From: Hyperoodon ampullatus | Taxonomy: Eukaryota > Chordata > Mammalia > Artiodactyla > Ziphiidae | Assembly (NCBI GenBank): GCA_949752795.1 | Contig: OX457058.1 | Coordinates: 152,406,353 to 152,470,352 of the forward strand | Reading direction: 5' to 3' | Length of the DNA: 64,000 bases | Shown here: positions 60,301 through 64,000 of the stretch, in pieces | How positions within the stretch are numbered: the stretch's first letter is position 1 | Layout of the letters: each line of letters opens with the position of its first letter | The notes under the pieces: model-generated | What the model saw: the letters and a program-made list of their open reading frames with translations, nothing else | What the model was told of the DNA's origin: nothing | The model's database searches: none | Program-made: the position numbers and the translations under genes

Positions 60301-62933
60301 TTGATAACTGGGGTCCAAAGCTCTTTCCCTGGTCATGATATGGGCTCCCTAATTGATCAGGATGACAGGTGAGCTGTCCTAATGGATGGACACTTCCCGG
60401 GTCCCTCCTCACCCGGGTCCCTGGGAGATATATACTCCTGTGTCTCCTCCATGGAGTCAGAGAATCCTACAATCTGAGAAAAAGAACCTTAGATATCATG
60501 TAGTTTAATGCTCCCATTTTATAGATGATGAAACTGAGGCTCAGACTTCTTTGATAGCTGCTATCTGAAATATACTAAAAGCATCAAAAAGGCCATGGGG
60601 TGGAGGTAGGTGATGGGTCTCTCTCCAAACCCCAGAGAGCATAGTATTGTGCCAATCCCAGAGGGCAAGCAGGGTGAGGGAGAGGATATCAATGAAATCA
60701 ACGTCTGCTACTACCCCCACCTTCTCAGTGCCCAAGGGGCCTGGGACTCAGCCGTCAGAGCATGGCCAGGCCCAGGAGAGGCTGGCTACCAGGCAGTAGA
60801 GGGAGGGTGTTCCCAGCTCACAGAGGTCACCACGCGTGTGCGTGCGCATGTCCCTACATGCTCCCTTTCTTCCGTGGGAAGTGGTGTGTGGCCTGGCTGC
60901 ACGTCTCGGAGAGGCAGGGAGGGAGGAGCAAGGCAGGGGGCCTGGCATGGGCCTCCTGCCTTCTGCACGTATGTCTCTTTGGCAAATTGTCTCACCCTTT
61001 GAAGATTCCCTCTTGATGCAACCCTGGGTGGGGAGTGGAGGGGCCAGGGAAGGCACAACTCATTCTGTCTGTTTGTAATCAATGGAAAGGCCTCGTCAGG
61101 TCCTTGAAGCTCCTCCAGGGCTGGCTGCTGGAAGGTCCTCTTGTCCCTCCCTGGTCCTCTTGACTGCTGGGCCACTGCACCCAGCTCATAGACCCCCAGC
61201 CTGGCCCTTGGCACTCATTGTCTGCACTGCCCTCCAAGACCCCATCTGCCCTCTTACATCATGCTGGGAAGGGGCTCTGATGAACCCCAACCTGACGAAT
61301 CCTGGGTAAACGGGCCCCAGCCCTGCTCTCTGTGTGCCGGGTGACCCTGGCCCAGGAAGACACCTCTCTAGGCCTCTGGGTCACAATGGGGGGATCTCTC
61401 AGGCCTTGCCAACTCTGTCGGCCAGGGCGTCAGCCAGCTTGCAGACTCTCCCCAGCTCAGTATCAGCCTGCACCCACCCTTCATGCCAACCCTTCCCATC
61501 CTCTGCAGAGGCCCAGGAGGTGAGGACTTGGCGAGCCGTGCACCCGCCCCTCCAGCCCCGCCCCCACCCCCTGGGCCCAGGCAGCTTACCTTCCACCTCT
61601 GATGAGCTGTTCGCAGCAGACAAGCCCCACTGCTGTGGACAGAAAGGTGCAGAGATGAGGGGGACCACCTTGGGCCTCTGCGCTCTGGGGCCTAATGTGT
61701 CGGTAAGATCATAGAGGCCCCTCTGACTCTGAGCTCCTTCCCACCCGCTGCACACACTCTGCCCTGTCTCACAGCTGGCTCCTTCCAGGTGCAACGAAAA
61801 ACTCAAGGGACCCTGGGTGGGTCTGGGTCCCACCCCCTCTCTGGCCTCAGTTTCCTCATTTGGAAAGGGTGGGAGGCTGGAAGCTTTTGGAGACCCTTTG
61901 CCTGCTCTGTCCCAAAGATCTGGCCATCCTTTGGGGTCTCCCTTCTACCCAGCCCCCAGGCAGCCCTGCTGGCCCTGTGCAGCTCGCCTTGGCTGGGTGC
62001 CAGAGCCCAAGGGGAGGCGATCAGCTGGTGAGAGCCGAGGCGCTGGAGCGGGTGGCGCCAGGAGCCGGTGCTGCCGGTAAAGTGACACCTCTGACCAGCC
62101 CTGCAGCAGGCAAGCCGGCGGCGGGTGGTATGGCCCTTCCGCCCCGTGGAACTGCCCAGCCCACCCACTTCTGGGCTGGGGCCCGGGACTCCCAGGGCAG
62201 TGGGACAGCGCAGTGGGAAGGGAGCTCATTGGCTTTGTCAGGATTTCGCTGCCCAAGCTGGCTCACAGCCAGACTCACCCAGCTCCTGGGAAAAGGGCCC
62301 TGCTCACTTCCCCAGGCCCTGCACTCAGGACCTCCAGCTGCCCATCCGGGAGAGAGGGCACAGTGGGACCCTTGTCTTGCCCCCAGCCCACCCAGGAGCC
62401 CTGGGCTCAGCCTGGAGCCTTGGTGGGGGGCAGGGCCCAGCCTCCCCACCAAGAGTCTTTTCAGCCGGCTTTCCCTCCACCAGGCCAGGTCAGAGGTCCT
62501 GGGGGCGCCTGCCTGGTCACAGGGCCTCGACCCTGACCACAAGGCCAGGGACCCGCCTGGGATTAGTGGAGAGATGCTTTTAGCAAAGCCACCAGGGCTC
62601 CAGGGGCCAGACAGGAAACCTCCCTCCCTTCCCTGTGGCTTCCCTGCCCCCGCCAAGACAGACCCCGGAGCTGAGGTCTGGGACAGCCCAGCCTGCGGAC
62701 TCCTCCCAGACGACGTGGTCCAGCCTGGCTCCTGGGAAGTGTGTGGACATCCTTGGAGGTGCTGCTCCCGGGAGTGGGTCTGTGATTTCAGAGCCCCCTG
62801 TTCCCAGTGCTGGGGGTGGGAAGATCAGGGAAGCCAGGCTGCGGGGTGGGGGTCTTACCTGGGGGGGCACAGCAGGCAGCGCCAGCCCAGCCAGGAGCTG
62901 CAGGAAGCAAGTGAACAGCCTCATGGCAGGCAT
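51299..62933 (-). CDS. PGF: Placental growth factor, PlGF-2-type, 7 coding exons
   Basis: PGF is a secreted, disulphide-linked dimer of the VEGF family that binds VEGFR-1 (FLT1) and, in the heparin-binding form, neuropilins. Coding exons on the minus strand: 62933-62859, 61632-61590, 57236-57040, 56249-56173, 54188-54159, 54053-53991, 51326-51299. They join in frame to 170 residues plus stop, exactly the human PlGF-2 length. A hydrophobic signal peptide (MPAMRLFTCFLQLLAGLALP) comes first. The PDGF/VEGF signature is PSCVSLLRCTGCC in the third exon. Sequons NSS (exon 2) and NVT (exon 3) are conserved. A basic cassette precedes the C-terminal CGDTVPRR. The ATG at 62933-62931 has A at -3. No stops or frameshifts, so it is intact. 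Omitting the 63-bp cassette gives the PlGF-1-type product. Confidence 0.97.
51515..51685 (-). repeat. MIR element (reverse)
   Basis: Almost consensus: gatgaggaaactgaggctca, gagaggtcaagaaacttgcc, aaggtcacacagctagtcag. Lies in the last PGF intron. Confidence 0.85.
51708..53006. mobile_element. hAT-like DNA transposon (non-autonomous remnant) with perfect 16-bp TIRs
   Basis: cagcagtcttcaaacg at 51708-51723 is exactly inverted as cgtttgaagactgctg at 52991-53006. Starting with CAG is typical of hAT (Charlie/MER) elements. The 8-bp flanks ctctggga and ccctagca agree at five positions and resemble the hAT target consensus. The 1.27-kb AT-rich interior has no long open frame I can identify as a transposase. 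Confidence 0.7.
53991..54053 (-). CDS. PGF: PGF exon 6, heparin-binding cassette
   Basis: 63 bp (divisible by three, so skippable), acceptor attacag, donor gtgagt. Encodes RRPKGRGKRKREKQRHTDCH, the strongly basic segment that distinguishes PlGF-2. Confidence 0.95.
54159..54188 (-). CDS. PGF: PGF exon 5 (30-bp microexon)
   Basis: Acceptor ttcccag, donor gtaagc. Encodes PLREKMKPE between split Arg codons. Very short, but conserved in sequence and phase with human. Confidence 0.94.
54490..54735 (-). pseudogene. PGF: Possible remnant of the PlGF-3-type alternative PGF exon
   Basis: Minus-strand open stretch between exons 4 and 5, beginning HSPRRQSQDKPGDWG and ending EGSEQRK. The start resembles the human PlGF-3 insert (HSPGRQSPDMPGD) and the end its GKKQQRK. 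An AG precedes the start in the right phase. After the expected end the bases are GG, not GT, so the exon probably cannot be spliced as in human. It is about 82 residues against 72 in human. The comparison is from memory. Confidence 0.5.
54736..56172. other. PGF: PGF intron 4, remainder
   Basis: A MIR (about 55265-55380) and an L2 end (about 55385-55475, gtgcctagcatacagttggt) lie here. No further exon was recognised. Confidence 0.6.
55265..55380 (+). repeat. MIR fragment
   Basis: Contains cactagctgtggctaatcat, aagcctcagtttcttcatcc and cctagggttgttaggtgagc. Confidence 0.7.
56173..56249 (-). CDS. PGF: PGF exon 4
   Basis: 77 bp, acceptor cctcag, donor gtgggt. Encodes LLKIRSGDRPSYVELTFSQH then VRCEC, completing the growth-factor domain. 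Confidence 0.97.
56505..56680 (+). repeat. MIR element
   Basis: Contains ttggctcttccacttgctga, cctcaggttcctcatctgtg and cctagcatagtgcttggcat. Confidence 0.75.
57040..57236 (-). CDS. PGF: PGF exon 3 (cystine-knot core)
   Basis: 197 bp, acceptor tcgcag, donor gtaggg. Encodes VPFQEVWGRSYCRALERLVD to VETVNVTMQ, with the PxCVxxxRCxGCC signature and most knot cysteines. Confidence 0.98.
57237..61589. other. PGF: PGF intron 2 (4.35 kb)
   Basis: A MIR lies at about 58260-58420 (ctggctgtgtgaccttgggg). The rest is GC-rich unique sequence. Many overlapping open frames reflect base composition; I see no other gene. Confidence 0.65.
61590..61632 (-). CDS. PGF: PGF exon 2
   Basis: 43 bp, acceptor tccacag, donor gtaagc. 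Encodes QWGLSAANSSSEVE, with an N-glycosylation sequon (NSS). Confidence 0.95.
61633..62858. other. PGF: PGF intron 1 (1.2 kb)
   Basis: GC-rich. A 420-residue plus-strand open frame spans it, but its Pro/Gly/Ser composition and lack of a family match mark it as antisense noise. Confidence 0.6.
62859..62933 (-). CDS. PGF: PGF exon 1 (signal peptide)
   Basis: 75 bp (25 codons) from ATG to a gtaaga donor. Encodes the secretory signal, ending PAVPPQ. 5' UTR continues above 62933. Confidence 0.95.
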
Positions 62934-63650
62934 CTTCTCAGACGTACCAAGCCAGGGGGCTCCAAGGGAAAACCACCATGCTCGTACCCCGGGGGAGCCC
63001 CTGGCACAGGAGGACAGGAGCTGAATGGGGGGCTAGGTGCCCCCCTCACTGTTGCCCCGAGGTCCCTGTCGGTGGCCCGAGCATCCTCTGGAAGCCCTGG
63101 GGATTCTGGAGCCCGCAGGTAAGGCTGCGGCTGGGGCACCTGGTGCGGAGGGCCCGGCAGGGCCGGGTGGTGTGGGGCAGGCGGGTCCCTGAGGAGGGTC
63201 CGTCAGGCGCCCAGTGCGACCCCAGGTCCTCTCGTGGCTGGCCAGTGAAGATGCAGTTTCTTCCTCAGACAGCAGCTCCCTTCTGGGACTGAAGCTTGTC
63301 GGCCGCTGGGTTTCAGGGGCCGCGAGTGGGGGCGGGGCTGCAGGCCCGCCCCGCCCACCGCCGACGAGGCTCCAGACCCGAGTCCTAGGGAGCGGCCGGG
63401 CGCCGAGCGGGGCCAGAGGCCGGCCGGGCGGCGCGGACCTGAGCGAGCTCGGCCGGCAGTGCGTGGAAGGGGCCCTCCAGATGCGGGCTTCACCGCCCGG
63501 CGGAGCCCAGCCCGCAGCTTCTCCCGGGACGCTCGGAGCCTGCTGCCCGGGGCGCCGGCTGAGCCAGGCAGCACCCGGTGCCGGCCCAGGAGAGGGGCCC
63601 CCAGCTTGGCTCCCGCTCTTCCAGGCCGGCCACCTTGGGCGGGGTCAGCC
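62934..63650 (-). promoter_or_regulatory. PGF: PGF 5' UTR and GC-box promoter region
   Basis: CpG-rich block above the ATG, with GC boxes gggggcggggc (63328-63338) and ccgccccgcccacc (about 63347-63360). No convincing TATA box. The transcription start is not determined. Confidence 0.6.
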
Positions 63651-63889
63651 AGGTGTGGAGCCCAAAGCCTGCGAACAAGGCTCCTGACATTAGGCCTCTG
63701 CAGAGATGCAGCTCCAGACCCCCAGGAAGGCAGCGATTTGGTCTGGTACTTCACAGTGCCACCTTATGCCATCTCCATAATCCTCAAGGGTGAAAGAATT
63801 ATCAACCCTATTCTATAGATGAAGAAACTGAGGTTCCAAGAGTGCCCCTCCCTGTATATGTTGTACATACATATGCACTCCTGAAAAGG

Positions 63890-63891
<2 letters not shown>

Positions 63892-63925
<34 letters not shown>
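63892..63925. repeat. (GT)n microsatellite
   Basis: Dinucleotide run near the window end, upstream of PGF. Confidence 0.9.
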
Positions 63926-63927
<2 letters not shown>

Positions 63928-64000
63928 AACATACAGAGACAAAACCCATGCCATGTGGCTGTCTCTTCAGCCCATGCACCATCCTCCTGGCCAGGCACTC

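Noticed and set aside
61860..63122. 420-residue plus-strand open frame
   Set aside because: It runs antisense across PGF exon 1 and intron 1 in very GC-rich DNA, has low-complexity Pro/Gly/Ser composition and matches no family; the minus strand holds the real exon.

Overview
This is nuclear DNA from a mammal, almost certainly a cetacean. The intervening DNA carries many copies of the tRNA-derived SINE family typical of whales, dolphins and hippopotamus (CHR type: 'cttccctggtggcgcagtgg' heads, A-rich tails, target-site duplications), together with artiodactyl-type L1 tails, L2 and MIR. Genes are split into short exons with normal splice signals. No prokaryotic, CRISPR or viral gene system is present. 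The gene order, DLST then RPS6KL1 then PGF, is that of human 14q24.3.

Region 1 (1-17.6 kb, + strand): DLST, the E2 succinyltransferase of the 2-oxoglutarate dehydrogenase complex. Thirteen coding exons (human exons 3-15) run from 933 to the stop at 16105, and every exon joins in frame. The window opens on a splice-donor-like gtaagg, so exon 2 probably ends just outside. Lipoyl domain, Pro/Ala linker and catalytic domain are intact.

Region 2 (18.8-35 kb, - strand): RPS6KL1, an MIT-domain plus kinase-like protein, convergent with DLST (3' ends about 1.3 kb apart). Ten coding exons were resolved. Three points stand out. There is an in-frame TGA at codon 21, in a cluster of three apparent C-to-T changes. 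Two introns have GC rather than GT donors. The kinase Asp-Phe-Gly aspartate and the catalytic-loop lysine are replaced. A GC-rich promoter region with two CCAAT boxes and a 116-bp G-run tract lies at 34.5-35.2 kb.

Region 3 (35.2-50.6 kb): intergenic and repeat-dominated (L1, L2, MIR, CHR SINEs, microsatellites). No gene was recognised.

Region 4 (50.6-64 kb, - strand): PGF (placental growth factor). Seven coding exons give a 170-residue PlGF-2-type product, including the basic heparin-binding cassette exon. Exon skipping would give the PlGF-1 form. A possible remnant of the PlGF-3 exon lacks a donor at the expected place. A 1.3-kb hAT-like DNA transposon with perfect 16-bp terminal inverted repeats sits in the last intron. 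A GC-box-rich promoter lies above 62.93 kb.

The three genes have unrelated roles (mitochondrial TCA-cycle enzyme, endosome/kinase-like protein, secreted angiogenic factor), so this is a neighbourhood rather than a functional cluster. I found no undescribed molecular system. The most rewarding observations are the RPS6KL1 nonsense codon and GC donors, and the PGF alternative-exon and transposon structure.
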